Source of the DNA: Pseudomonas azotoformans
Lineage (GTDB): Bacteria > Pseudomonadota > Gammaproteobacteria > Pseudomonadales > Pseudomonadaceae
Length of the DNA stretch: 64,000 bases
NCBI RefSeq assembly: GCF_001579805.1
Contig: NZ_CP014546.1
Span: 3,906,001-3,970,000, forward strand
Direction: 5' to 3'
Below are positions 48,840-59,674 of this stretch, piece after piece; positions within the stretch are counted from its first letter, which is position 1, and the number at the start of each line of letters is the position of its first letter. Position numbers and translations under genes: made by a program. A model generated the notes under the pieces. That model saw only the letters and a list, made by a program, of their open reading frames with translations. It was not told where the DNA came from and did no database searches.

Positions 48840-49880
48840 ATGCCGGCGAACTTGAAGCTTCGGCCACGGATGCAAAGGCTATTGTCACCGGCGATCTTGC
48901 AGGCTGAAATCATCGGGATTATCGCCTGGTTGGGCGTATTGCTGGTCGATCCATCGATGAAGTTTGATGTGCACAAACTGATTGTCACGCTGTGTCTGCT
49001 GGTGGTCTGCCGGCTTCACCGCGCGGTGACCCACTACTACGTGTGGCGGCTGCTTGGCGTTGCCTACATGGTGTTGCTGGCTGTTGGATTCGCTTACGTG
49101 TTGCACGCCAATCTCGAACTGCAAGTATTTGCCTTGCCGCTGGCGTTGACGTTGGTGCTCAGCAGCGCAGTACTTTTTATCACGCCCCGGGATTTTCTGA
49201 TGTGTGCAGCGTTGGTCTGGTGCGTGATGTGGCCAAATATCCAGATCGGTGTGTACGCTGGCGTCGAGGTTTACCTGTTCATATTTTGTCTGTCATCAGT
49301 GTCTATTGGCTTCATCCTGAATTTCTCTTACTTGAAGAACTTGCGCTCCGTGCTGCTGGTTGAAAGTGAGTTCCGCGAACTGGCACACACTGACCACCTG
49401 ACGTCCCTATTGAACCGGCGCGCCTTTATGGAAAGTTTCGCCAAACTGATTGCAGCCGGTCATACCGGCTATTTCATGATGTTGGATATCGACAGTTTCA
49501 AGTTGAAGAATGACCAATTCGGGCATGACGTCGGTGACAGGATTCTCTGCGCGATGGCCGCGTGCCTGAAATCCACTCCTGGCAGCCACAGTTTCGGCAG
49601 GATCGGCGGCGAGGAGTTCGGCGTATTACTGGTCTGTGATGATCCCCACACGGCGACCGATTATGCGCTACGCCTGCTGCATGCCATTCGCTGCAGTGTC
49701 GCGCCGCCCCATGACTACACCTGCAGTGCGGGCATGACGTGCTTTACGGCGGGCGCTGAGCTGTCTGCGGTACTCAAGTGTGCCGATCGCAATCTCTATG
49801 CATCCAAGCGCAACGGCAAGGATTGCGTGCATCTGGATGGCAACCCTGTGCGACCGCGTTTGCCCGCGGCAGTTGAATAA
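48840..49880 (+). CDS. Membrane diguanylate cyclase
   Basis: The 346-residue protein has about six N-terminal membrane helices (residues 18-165), then a GGDEF domain starting DHLTSLLNRRAF with active-site GGEEF at residues 256-260. The RxxD inhibitory site usually found just upstream of GGEEF is absent (GSHS there), so product inhibition at that site is not expected. It should make cyclic di-GMP in response to a signal at the membrane. It lies between the unknown winged-helix-like gene and a small gene. Confidence 0.92.
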   Translation: MPANLKLRPRMQRLLSPAILQAEIIGIIAWLGVLLVDPSMKFDVHKLIVTLCLLVVCRLHRAVTHYYVWRLLGVAYMVLLAVGFAYVLHANLELQVFALPLALTLVLSSAVLFITPRDFLMCAALVWCVMWPNIQIGVYAGVEVYLFIFCLSSVSIGFILNFSYLKNLRSVLLVESEFRELAHTDHLTSLLNRRAFMESFAKLIAAGHTGYFMMLDIDSFKLKNDQFGHDVGDRILCAMAACLKSTPGSHSFGRIGGEEFGVLLVCDDPHTATDYALRLLHAIRCSVAPPHDYTCSAGMTCFTAGAELSAVLKCADRNLYASKRNGKDCVHLDGNPVRPRLPAAVE

Positions 49881-49890
49881 ACGAGGACGT

Positions 49891-50085
49891 ATGAAGATCG
49901 AATTGGAAGACGTGGGCTCACCCGAAGGTTGCCTGCTGCGGCTGGGTGAATTGAGCATGATGTTCAACACGCGTCTGGAGGCGCAGCAATTTGTCGACCA
50001 ACTGCAAGGGCGTATTGGCGCAATGAAGTTTGGCAGTGCGCCGGACCGAGGCGTCGAACAGGGCGAAGACGATCCGCTGGCCTGA
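49891..50085 (+). CDS. Small protein of unknown function
   Basis: The 64-residue soluble acidic protein begins MKIELEDVGSPEGCLLRLGELSMMF. The ATG at 49891 follows GAGGA by 5 bases and lies 11 bases after the cyclase stop, so it is probably in the same transcript. No motif was recognised. Confidence 0.65.
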   Translation: MKIELEDVGSPEGCLLRLGELSMMFNTRLEAQQFVDQLQGRIGAMKFGSAPDRGVEQGEDDPLA

Positions 50086-50092
50086 TTTTGGT

Positions 50093-51575
<1,483 letters not shown>

Positions 51576-51595
51576 GGCGGTAAGGGCGTGACAGA

Positions 51596-51622
51596 AGCCA
51601 CTCGTGAGAGTGGCTTTTTTTT
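51596..51622 (+). terminator. Intrinsic terminator after the xenA-like gene
   Basis: AGCCACTC-GTGA-GAGTGGCT followed by a run of T residues is a standard rho-independent terminator 20 bases after the stop. Confidence 0.9.
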
Positions 51623-51669
51623 GCGCGGGTTTTGCCGTGCGTTGCTACGAAGCGGTTACTCGATAAGTC

Positions 51670-51688
51670 GTTAATGAGAATAAATGCC
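51670..51688 (+). promoter_or_regulatory. Fur box before the third TonB receptor
   Basis: GTTAATGAGAATAAATGCC matches the 19-base Fur consensus at 13 positions, including the AATGA-AAT core. It lies 88 bases before the receptor start and suggests iron repression. Confidence 0.55.
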
Positions 51689-51775
51689 AAACGGTAATGA
51701 TTTGACATATCATGCCGCGCAGAATAATTGGCAGATATGCCGCCCCATCTGGCTCTTTCACTAGGTTTATCCTTC

Positions 51776-53902
51776 ATGCGTCGTACCCTGCTTTCCGTGT
51801 GTGTGCTTCAGGCGTTTTCCCCGTTGAGCTGGGCGGAGGTCGAACCGCTTGAAAAAGCTGCGATCGAGCTGCAAACCACCAGCATTACCGGCGCGGCCGA
51901 CTACGAAACCGCCCAGGGTCCGGTGCAGGGCTACCATGCCACCCGCTCGGCAAGTGCGACGCGCACTGATACCTCGATCCACGAAACCCCGCAGTCCATC
52001 AGCGTGGTGTCCAAGGCGGTGGTCGAGGACATTGGCGCCACCCGCTTGCAGGACGCGCTGGACTACGCCGGTGGCGTCGGCCGGGCCAACAACTTCGGCG
52101 GGCAGGGGCTCACCACCTTCACCGTGCGCGGCTTTACCACCGGCGAGTTCTACCGCAATGGTTTCCCGATCAATCGCGGCTACCCGAACATGCCCGACGC
52201 CAACACCATCGAACGCCTGGAAGTGCTGCGCGGCCCGGCGACCATGCTCTACGGCCGTGGCGATCCCGGCGGCACCTTCAACGTGGTCTCCAAGCAACCG
52301 CTGGCCGAGCCGACGGTGACCCTCGGTAGCCAACTGGATGACCAGGGCATGCAGCGCGCCACCCTCGACGCGTCCGGCCCGCTGGATGAAGACGGCCGCC
52401 TGGCCTATCGCTTGAACGTGGTGGGCGAGGGCGGCGACACCTTCCGTGATCACGTGGAAACCGAGCGCTACGGCGTGACCCCGGTGATCACCTGGCAGGC
52501 CACCGATGACACCAAGGTGATCTTTGAAGGTGACTTCATGCGCAACAATCACCCGCTGGACCGTGGCTTGACGCGTTACCCCAATCAAAAAGGCACGCCT
52601 TCGCGCGACACCTTCTGGGGTGAAAAAGACGCCGGCAAACTGCACAACGACAACAGCATGGCGCAACTGCGTTTCGAGCACCTGCTCAACGAAAACTGGA
52701 CCCTGGGCGGCGGTTTTCAGTGGCTCGACGGCACCCTGCAAGGCAATGCCATCGAAGCCAACGGCCTGGCCGCTGACGGTCGCACCCTGGGCCGCAACTT
52801 CAACTACCGCAAGCTGGAGTGGACCGACAAGGACACCCAACTCAACCTCACCGGGCATTTCTCCATCGGCGGTTTCGACCACACGCTGCTGACCGGCGTC
52901 GAGTTCGAAGACTACGACTACAAGTCGATCATCCAGCGTTCCAGTGGCGCGGTGGGTGCCTACCCCATCGACATCTTCAACCCGGTCTACGGCCAGCCGC
53001 GCCCGGCACTCACGCGCACGCCGACCCACGACAAGGAAAACCTCAAGACCTACGCCGCCTTCGTCCAGGACCAGGTCGCCCTGACCGAGCGCCTCAAAGT
53101 GCTGGCCGGTGCCCGCTTCGAGCGCTTCGAACATGACTACCACACCTACGTGCCAGGCGGTAAAAGCTGGGAAGCCAGCGATAACGCGGTTACCCCGCGC
53201 ATGGGCGTGATCTACGACCTCACCGACACCGTCGCGGTGTACGCGGACGCAGCCCGTTCGTTCAAGCCCAACACCGGTGCCAGCCGTCAGGGGGGTGGTT
53301 TTGAGCCGGAGAAAGGCAAGTCCTACGAGATGGGCATCAAGTGGGAAGCGCTGGATCGCCAACTGAGTGTCGACGCGGCGATCTACCAGATCGAGAAGAA
53401 AAACGTGCTCACCACCGACCCGCTGGACTCAACCTTCAGTGTCGCCGCCGGCCAGGTGCGCAGCCGAGGTTTCGACCTCAACGTTGCCGGCAACATCACC
53501 CCGCAATGGCGCGTGATTGGCGGCTATGCCTACGTGGACGCCGAAGTCACCAAGGACAACACCCTGCACACCGGCACCCGCTTGCTGAACATTCCGCGCA
53601 ACAGCTTCAGCCTGCTCAACGTCTACGAATTCCAGGACGGCGCACTCAAGGGCCTGGGCCTGGGGGCGGGCGGCAAATACGTGGATGAGCGCGCGGGGCA
53701 GACCTCCAACACTGCGTTCTCGATGGATGCCTACACCGTGGTCGACCTGCTCAGCTACTACAAGGTCAACGACAAGATCCGCCTGAACCTGGACGTGAAG
53801 AACCTGTTCAACCGCGACTATGAAGAAGGCGCGTTCGGCAACGTGTATGCGTATCCGGGTGAGCCGCGCACGGTGCAGGTGGGGATCGCCTACACCCTGT
53901 AA
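51776..53902 (+). CDS. TonB-dependent siderophore receptor
   Basis: The 708-residue receptor has a signal peptide (MRRTLLSVCVLQAFSPLSWA), a plug (TSIHETPQSISVVSKAVVED, ERLEVLRGPATMLYGRGDPGG, given in part) and a barrel ending GIAYTL. It has no STN domain and no nearby sigma/anti-sigma pair, so it is likely controlled by Fur alone. The ETPQSISVV plug motif is that of FhuA/FpvA-type siderophore receptors. It is not closely related to the two receptors at 8026-15445. The start at 51776 is preferred to an upstream ATG at 51728. Confidence 0.92.
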   Translation: MRRTLLSVCVLQAFSPLSWAEVEPLEKAAIELQTTSITGAADYETAQGPVQGYHATRSASATRTDTSIHETPQSISVVSKAVVEDIGATRLQDALDYAGGVGRANNFGGQGLTTFTVRGFTTGEFYRNGFPINRGYPNMPDANTIERLEVLRGPATMLYGRGDPGGTFNVVSKQPLAEPTVTLGSQLDDQGMQRATLDASGPLDEDGRLAYRLNVVGEGGDTFRDHVETERYGVTPVITWQATDDTKVIFEGDFMRNNHPLDRGLTRYPNQKGTPSRDTFWGEKDAGKLHNDNSMAQLRFEHLLNENWTLGGGFQWLDGTLQGNAIEANGLAADGRTLGRNFNYRKLEWTDKDTQLNLTGHFSIGGFDHTLLTGVEFEDYDYKSIIQRSSGAVGAYPIDIFNPVYGQPRPALTRTPTHDKENLKTYAAFVQDQVALTERLKVLAGARFERFEHDYHTYVPGGKSWEASDNAVTPRMGVIYDLTDTVAVYADAARSFKPNTGASRQGGGFEPEKGKSYEMGIKWEALDRQLSVDAAIYQIEKKNVLTTDPLDSTFSVAAGQVRSRGFDLNVAGNITPQWRVIGGYAYVDAEVTKDNTLHTGTRLLNIPRNSFSLLNVYEFQDGALKGLGLGAGGKYVDERAGQTSNTAFSMDAYTVVDLLSYYKVNDKIRLNLDVKNLFNRDYEEGAFGNVYAYPGEPRTVQVGIAYTL

Positions 53903-53932
53903 AAAAACGGGGAAGAGCGGGGCGCTCTTCCC
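53903..53932. terminator. Bidirectional terminator between the receptor and the M20 gene
   Basis: GGGAAGAGC-GGGGC-GCTCTTCCC (53910-53932) is a perfect 9-base stem. On the minus strand it is followed by a run of T (the A run at 53902-53907), ending the M20 operon. It can also end the receptor transcript. Confidence 0.8.
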
Positions 53933-53938
53933 TCGATT

Positions 53939-55105
53939 TCACGACGCCAATGCCGCCACCGCCACCTGCGCGAAATACTGCGCGCCCGTCTCCAGCACCT
54001 GGTCGTTGAAGTCATACCGCGCGTTGTGCAGTGGCGTGCCGCCTTCGCCAGCCTGTTCCCCGTTGCCGATGAACACAAAGTTGCCCGGCACCCCTTGCAG
54101 GAACGCACCGAAGTCTTCGGAAATCATCATCGGTTGAACCTCCGGGTTCACCCGTTCAGCCCCCACCACCGCCGTCGCCGCAGCAACGGCAATCGCTGTG
54201 CAGTGTGCCCAGTTTACGGTGGGGGCGAACTCATGGGTGTACTCGAATTCACACGATGCCCCGTGCAACCGGCAGATACCTTCGCTGATTTCGCGCATGC
54301 GCTTGGCGAGCATGGCCTGCACTTCGGGCGCGTAGCTGCGCGTATCACCCTTGATCACCACGTGGGTGGGAATCGCGTTGCGGATACCGTCGGTGATGAA
54401 CTCCGTGCAGGAAATCACGGCCGGCACGCTCGGATCGAGGTTGCGCGAGATGATGGTTTGCAGGGCCAGCACCACCTCGGCGGCAATCACAATCGGGTCG
54501 ACACCCATGTGCGGGCGTGCCGCGTGGGTGCCGGTGCCGGTGATGCGGATCATGAAGTTGTCTTCGCTGGCCATGATTGCGCCGCTGCGTGTGGCGATGC
54601 TACCGGCGGGCAGGCCCGGCATGTTGTGCGCGCCGTAAATCGCGTCCACCGGAAAACGTTCGAACAGGCCGTCGGCGATCATGGCCTTGGCGCCGCAGCC
54701 GTGTTCTTCGGCCGGCTGGAAGATAAACCGCACGGTGCCATTGAAGTTGCGGCGCTCGGTGAGTAGCTTGGCGGCGCCCAGTACCATCGACATATGCCCG
54801 TCGTGCCCACAGGCGTGCATCTTGCCGGCAGTGACCGAAGCGTGTGCGCGGTCCGGTGCGTTTTCGTGGATATGCAGCGCATCCATGTCAGCGCGCAGGC
54901 CGACCGTGGCCGGGCTGTCCCCCAGCGTCAGGCTGGCGACCAGGCCGGTGCCGCCTATACCACGGTGTACTTCCAGGCCCATCGCCGTCAGGGCATTGGC
55001 AATGTAGTCGGCGGTCTGCACCTCTTCAAACCCGACTTCCGGATGTTGGTGCAAGTGGTGGCGCCAGCGCACCAGTTGCTGCTCAAAGGCAGTGTCATTG
55101 CTCAC
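53939..55105 (-). CDS. M20-family amidohydrolase (hippurate hydrolase/aminoacylase type)
   Basis: The 388-residue metallopeptidase has ADMDALHIHE, MHACGHDGHMSMVLGAAKLL, FQPAEEHGCGAKAMI and a C-terminal SEDFG segment, the metal ligands of the carboxypeptidase Ss1/hippurate hydrolase group. It cleaves N-acyl or N-carbamoyl amino acids. Its start overlaps the PLP enzyme gene by 11 bases. In the operon with an amino acid transporter it probably releases an amino acid that the PLP enzyme then degrades. Confidence 0.9.
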   Translation of the reverse strand: MSNDTAFEQQLVRWRHHLHQHPEVGFEEVQTADYIANALTAMGLEVHRGIGGTGLVASLTLGDSPATVGLRADMDALHIHENAPDRAHASVTAGKMHACGHDGHMSMVLGAAKLLTERRNFNGTVRFIFQPAEEHGCGAKAMIADGLFERFPVDAIYGAHNMPGLPAGSIATRSGAIMASEDNFMIRITGTGTHAARPHMGVDPIVIAAEVVLALQTIISRNLDPSVPAVISCTEFITDGIRNAIPTHVVIKGDTRSYAPEVQAMLAKRMREISEGICRLHGASCEFEYTHEFAPTVNWAHCTAIAVAAATAVVGAERVNPEVQPMMISEDFGAFLQGVPGNFVFIGNGEQAGEGGTPLHNARYDFNDQVLETGAQYFAQVAVAALAS

Positions 55106-56324
55106 GGGAAACCTCCTGGGTCAGCCAATCGCGTTGGCGGGCGAGCACCGATGGCGCGGTTTCTCCCACCAACTCTGCGTAGACGGTGGGCGCAGTGGCC
55201 CCTTCGGTATTGATGATCAGCACACGGGCGTGGGGCCCCAGGCCGATTTGCTGCGCGGCGTTCGGGTCGTTCGCCAACTGCTGCAAGGCCGCCAGCCCGG
55301 CCACGCCCGACTCGCCGGCCAGGATCGGGATATCCGTCGTGCTGCCTCGCGCCAAGGAGCCCATGGCCGACACGGCAGCGTCATCGCTGATGGTCATGAA
55401 AAAGTCGATGCACGGCGCTAGAAAGCGCCAGGCCAACGGCGAAGTCTCACCGCAGGCCAGGCCGGCCATCACCGAGTCGACTGAACCGGTGGCGCTCGCC
55501 GGACGCCCTTGCAATGCGCTTTGATACAGGCAATCGGCTTGCTCCGGCTCGACCATCACAAACACCGGGCGCTGCGCCTGGGCGTGCTCCCACAGATAAC
55601 TGCTGATACCGGCCGCCATTCCGCCCACGCCCCCTTGCAGGAACACATGGGTAAACGGCGGGGTGCCGGCGGTTTGCTCGATCAATTCGGCAACCAGCGT
55701 GCCATAGCCCTGCATCACATCACGGGGAACGGTTTCGTAGCCTTCGTAGGAAGTGTCGGAAACCACCGGCCAGCCGTGTTCCTCGGCCAGTTGCGCGGTA
55801 TGCGCCACCGACTCGTCATAATTGCCCCTGATACGGATCACTCGCGCCCCGTACTCGGCAATCGACGCCTCGCGCTCCAGGCTGACATTCGTGTGCAGCA
55901 CGATCACGCAACGACAGCCGACACTCTGCGCTGCCGCCGCCAAGGCGCGGCCGTGGTTGCCATCGGTGGCGCTGATCACCGTGAAATCCTGCAAACGCTG
56001 GCGGTATTGGCCGGTGATCAGGCCTTCGGGTTCGAACGCCTCCTGCGGCAGCATCCGCAGGATCAACCGGATCAACGCAATCGGCGCGCCCAGCGCCTTG
56101 AAGCTGCCCAGGGGCGAGCGGGTCGATTCATCTTTCACGCAAAAGCTGCCGACGCCGAGGCGGGCGGCAACCCCTGGCAAATCCCATAGCGGCGTCGCCT
56201 GGGGGCTGAGTTGATCCCAGTGCGCCAGCCAGCGCCGAGACTGCAGGGCGGCCTCGATATTCATGACCTGTTTCAGGCTGTCCGGGTACGGGCCTCGGAT
56301 GGCTCGCGGATTAACACACAACAT
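55095..56324 (-). CDS. dpaL: Diaminopropionate ammonia-lyase-like PLP enzyme
   Basis: The 409-residue fold-type II PLP enzyme has the lysine motif STRSPLGSFKALGA, SATDGNHGRALAAAA, and the QGGVGGMAAGI phosphate-binding loop. These are typical of 2,3-diaminopropionate ammonia-lyase, which makes pyruvate and two ammonia from diaminopropionate. The ATG at 56324 follows AAGGAG by 7 bases. The longer upstream frame is a shadow of the ATPase gene. It is coupled with the M20 gene. Confidence 0.88.
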   Translation of the reverse strand: MLCVNPRAIRGPYPDSLKQVMNIEAALQSRRWLAHWDQLSPQATPLWDLPGVAARLGVGSFCVKDESTRSPLGSFKALGAPIALIRLILRMLPQEAFEPEGLITGQYRQRLQDFTVISATDGNHGRALAAAAQSVGCRCVIVLHTNVSLEREASIAEYGARVIRIRGNYDESVAHTAQLAEEHGWPVVSDTSYEGYETVPRDVMQGYGTLVAELIEQTAGTPPFTHVFLQGGVGGMAAGISSYLWEHAQAQRPVFVMVEPEQADCLYQSALQGRPASATGSVDSVMAGLACGETSPLAWRFLAPCIDFFMTISDDAAVSAMGSLARGSTTDIPILAGESGVAGLAALQQLANDPNAAQQIGLGPHARVLIINTEGATAPTVYAELVGETAPSVLARQRDWLTQEVSREQ

Positions 56325-56355
56325 GAAAGGCTCCTTGTTGATGGAAGTGGCAGGC

Positions 56356-57132
56356 TTAGGCGGTCGCGGTGCGGTAGCGGCCCAAAAACTGGCGGACCCG
56401 CTCGCTGTCCGAATGGGTGAAGAATTTTTCGGGCGCAGCGCGTTCCACCACCAGGCCCTTGTCGATAAACACCACCTCATTGGAAACCGCGCGGGCGAAC
56501 TCCATTTCGTGGGTGACAATCACCATGGTGAAGCCGTCTTCGGCCAGCGCACGCATCACGGCCAGCACCTCGCCGACCAGTTCCGGGTCGAGGGCCGAGG
56601 TGGGTTCGTCGAACAGGATCACCTCAGGGTTCATCGCCAGCGCACGGGCGATCGCCACGCGCTGGCGTTGCCCGCCGGACAGCGACCAGGGATAGGCATC
56701 GTGTTTATGCGACAGCCCGACCTTGTCCAGCAGTGCCGCTGCCTGTTCGTTGGCCTCTTTGCGGTTGACCCCCATGACATGGATCGGCGCCTCGGTCACG
56801 TTTTGCAGCACCGTCAAATGCGGCCACAAGTTGAAACCCTGGAACACCATCGCGGTGCGTGCGCGCATGGCGGCCAGTTCGCGGTTGGACATGGGCTTGA
56901 GGCTGTCGGGCTTGAGGCCCATGCGGTCGCCGCCCAGGTAGATCTCGCCGGCATCCGGCACTTCCAGCCAGTTGATGCAGCGCAGCATGGTCGACTTGCC
57001 GGAGCCGGAGGAGCCCAGGATGCTGACGGTCTGCCCGCGCTCGACGGTCAGGTTGATACCACGCAGCACTTCGATGCCGCCAAAATGTTTGTGCAGGTCG
57101 CGGATTTCCACGACGGGCGCTGATTTATTCAT
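56356..57132 (-). CDS. Polar amino acid ABC transporter ATPase
   Basis: The 258-residue protein has Walker [19 protein letters not shown], signature [19 protein letters not shown] and Walker [20 protein letters not shown], the standard GlnQ/HisP pattern. Its start overlaps the permease stop by 8 bases. It serves with the two permeases and the binding protein downstream on the strand order. Confidence 0.93.
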   Translation of the reverse strand: MNKSAPVVEIRDLHKHFGGIEVLRGINLTVERGQTVSILGSSGSGKSTMLRCINWLEVPDAGEIYLGGDRMGLKPDSLKPMSNRELAAMRARTAMVFQGFNLWPHLTVLQNVTEAPIHVMGVNRKEANEQAAALLDKVGLSHKHDAYPWSLSGGQRQRVAIARALAMNPEVILFDEPTSALDPELVGEVLAVMRALAEDGFTMVIVTHEMEFARAVSNEVVFIDKGLVVERAAPEKFFTHSDSERVRQFLGRYRTATA

Positions 57133-57790
57133 GGACCAATCCTCTTTTTTGCGCGCGCCGCGCCAGGCGCTGCAGCAGCGCTTCGACGATGAGCGTGATC
57201 GACCAGTACAGCGCGATCACCAGAATGAACGGCGGCAGGGGTACGAAATATTTGGCTTGAACAGCGGACGCGGCGGCGGTCAGGTCCATCAACGTGATGA
57301 TCGAGAGAAACGCCGTGTCCTTGAGCACACACACCAGTTGGTTGCCGAACAGCGGGCCCGAGCGCATGACCATCTGCGGCAGCAGGATCCGCCAGTACAT
57401 CGTTGCGTTGATAAACCCATGGGCCCACGCGGCTTCCGCCTGGCCGGCAGGCAATGCGATGCGGGCGGCACGCAGGATCTCGGCGAAGTAAGCGCCGTGG
57501 TAGGTGATCAGCGCGATAAAGCCAGCGGTCCACACGTCCAGGCGGACTCCCGCATTGGGCAGCCCGTAATACAGCAGGTACAAAAAGATCAGGAAGGGCA
57601 GCATGCGCATCAGGTCCAGCAGGCCGCGCAACAGCCTGCGTGGGAGGTTCTGCCGACCTTCGAGCAAAAACGCAATGCCGCATGCCAGCCCGAAGGCACA
57701 CACCGCCGACACGCAAAACAGCAACAGGGTGTTCTGCAAACCGGTGGCAAACAGCGCGGCGTTGTCCCACAACATGGTCAAACCGTTCAT
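57125..57790 (-). CDS. Polar amino acid ABC transporter permease
   Basis: The 221-residue membrane protein has the family loop [25 protein letters not shown] (given in part) that contacts the ATPase. It starts 8 bases after the other permease stop. The two permeases form a heterodimer. Confidence 0.9.
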   Translation of the reverse strand: MNGLTMLWDNAALFATGLQNTLLLFCVSAVCAFGLACGIAFLLEGRQNLPRRLLRGLLDLMRMLPFLIFLYLLYYGLPNAGVRLDVWTAGFIALITYHGAYFAEILRAARIALPAGQAEAAWAHGFINATMYWRILLPQMVMRSGPLFGNQLVCVLKDTAFLSIITLMDLTAAASAVQAKYFVPLPPFILVIALYWSITLIVEALLQRLARRAQKRGLVHE

Positions 57791-57798
57791 GGGGCCTC

Positions 57799-58443
57799 CT
57801 ACATGGCCAGGCGCTTGGCACGCGCATCAGCGATTCGTTGAAAGCGCACCAGGGCGCCGATGATCAGGATGTAGAACACCCCGGCGGCGAGGATCGGTGG
57901 CAGCGGGTCGTACGTGACGGCAGCGATGCGGTTGGTCACGCGGGTCAGGTCGACGATGCCGATCATCGCGATGGCCGGGCTGCTCTTGACCAGCAAAGAC
58001 ATCTCGTTGACCAGGCCGGGCAGGCTGGTGGTCATCATCTGCGGCAACATGATCCGGCGCAGGGTCAGGCCGGTGGTCATGCCGGCCGCCTTGGCCGCTT
58101 CCACTTGTTCGCGGGAAAAACTGTTGAGCGCGCCGCGCCAGATTTCCGCATTGAAGGCGGTGGTGTTGAGGGTCATGGCACCGATGGCGACGATGCGTGG
58201 GTCGATCTCCCAGCCGATGGACGGGGCGATCACAAACAGGAACAGCACCAGCGTGACCATGGGCGTGGCCCGGATCAGGCTGACATACAGCGCCAATAAG
58301 GGGCTGAGAAGCGGGATCTTCGCGGCCCGGAGCATCGCGACAACCAAGCCCAGCACCACCCCCAACAGGATGGAGATGCCGGATATCCAGATCGTCGTCC
58401 AGGCGGCATGAAGGAGCGTGAGCCAGTCACTGCCAGTCATCAT
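57799..58443 (-). CDS. Polar amino acid ABC transporter permease
   Basis: The 214-residue membrane protein has LNTTAFNAEIWRGALNSFSREQVEAAKAAG (given in part), the HisQ/HisM type coupling loop, and about five helices. Two adjacent ATG codons (58443 and 58440) follow AAGGAATTC. It follows the binding-protein gene by 73 bases. Confidence 0.9.
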   Translation of the reverse strand: MMTGSDWLTLLHAAWTTIWISGISILLGVVLGLVVAMLRAAKIPLLSPLLALYVSLIRATPMVTLVLFLFVIAPSIGWEIDPRIVAIGAMTLNTTAFNAEIWRGALNSFSREQVEAAKAAGMTTGLTLRRIMLPQMMTTSLPGLVNEMSLLVKSSPAIAMIGIVDLTRVTNRIAAVTYDPLPPILAAGVFYILIIGALVRFQRIADARAKRLAM

Positions 58444-58516
58444 GAATTCCTTGGATCGAGCGCGTTGCCCGGCCGCCAGCGGGCCGGATCAACGCGGGTG
58501 ATAGACGCCGTGCGAT

Positions 58517-59407
58517 CTACTGCGCGGTCAACTGCTTGAACTGTTCGACCGAGGTGATCGGCTCGCGTGGCAGGTTGTCGAAGGCTTGGCCCAGCCATTT
58601 CTTCTGCAGTTCGGCCAACTTGCCGGTGTCGCGCAAGTGATTGACGAAACCGCTCAGGTACTCCAATAGCGCGGTGTTGCCTTTTGCCACGGGCCAGGCA
58701 ATGAAGCCCATGCCCGAGGTGGGCTCACCCACAGCGAAGACCTTGGGGCGTTCCTTGACCAGCATATTGGCCGGCACGATGGAGTTGACCACGTAGTCCA
58801 GACGGCCGTTGGCCAGGTCGGCGTAGGCTTCCGGATAGGATTGGTACTGCACGACCTTGCCCAATGAGCCGCCGAGGGACTTGAGCTTGGCGTCGAGCTG
58901 GGTCAGGCGCGCCAGTTGCGCACCGCCGGCCTGTACGCCCACGGTCAGGCCGGACAAGTTGGCGAGGCCCTTGATGCGCCCGTCATCCGCGCGCTTGATG
59001 TAGTAGGACACCTCGGGGGCCACCGGCGCCACGAAGTCGAAGGCGCCCAGGCGCTCTTCGGTCACGCCGGCGCCGGTGATGGCGCCGTCGTATTTGCCCG
59101 AGGTGATCCCGGCCAGCAGGCCGGTCCAGGGCATGATGTCCTGGTTGACCTTGAACGGCGCGTACTTGCGCAGTTCGGCGATCACGTCTTTATGAAAGCC
59201 GTCGGATTCGCCGTCCTTGATGAATTCGAAAGGGTAGTAGCTGTCTTCGGTGGCGACGCTCAATACGCCCTTCGCCTCGATTTGCTCCAGCGTCGCTGCC
59301 TGGACACCCAGGCTTGTGCCCAGCAGCAGTGCTGCCGCGCCAAGGATGAGATAACGCCGTGCCGTGGAGACGAAGTTGTGCCGGTTTTGCTGCTGATCAA
59401 GTTTCAT
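58517..59407 (-). CDS. Polar amino acid ABC transporter binding protein
   Basis: The 296-residue protein has signal sequence around RRYLILGAAALLLGTSLGVQA and a binding domain (ATEDSYYPFEFIKDGESDGFHKDVI, given in part). The start MKLDQQQN at 59407 is chosen. An ATG at 59464 in the same frame has a much stronger ribosome binding site (AAGGAG) and would add 19 residues before a long n-region. The ligand is presumably an amino acid or N-acyl amino acid used by the downstream M20 and PLP enzymes. Confidence 0.85.
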   Translation of the reverse strand: MKLDQQQNRHNFVSTARRYLILGAAALLLGTSLGVQAATLEQIEAKGVLSVATEDSYYPFEFIKDGESDGFHKDVIAELRKYAPFKVNQDIMPWTGLLAGITSGKYDGAITGAGVTEERLGAFDFVAPVAPEVSYYIKRADDGRIKGLANLSGLTVGVQAGGAQLARLTQLDAKLKSLGGSLGKVVQYQSYPEAYADLANGRLDYVVNSIVPANMLVKERPKVFAVGEPTSGMGFIAWPVAKGNTALLEYLSGFVNHLRDTGKLAELQKKWLGQAFDNLPREPITSVEQFKQLTAQ

Positions 59408-59470
59408 GAAGGATTCCCAGTGAAAAGGCGAAGGGCAGTGGCGAGCACAAAGGGAGGGGGGCATGTGGTC

Positions 59471-59489
59471 TCCTTTCTTATTGTTTTTT
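59471..59489 (-). promoter_or_regulatory. Candidate Hfq/Crc target before the binding-protein gene
   Basis: Minus strand AAAAAACAATAAGAAAGGA carries an AAnAAnAA-like tract fused with a strong ribosome binding site that fits the upstream ATG at 59464. Confidence 0.45.
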
Positions 59490-59674
59490 GCGGTGCAGAT
59501 GATGCTAAGGCCTGCCTTGCGCACGATTGGCCGAAAATGCACGGCGTAAATGCACCATTCTTGCGTTTTGGCATTTTGTTGCGTGGTTGGCGTGGGAAGT
59601 TGCTAGATTCTCGGTGGCTGGCGCAACGAATCTGCGTCAACCGGCGTTTTGCGCCCTTCACCGAGGAATGCCCT

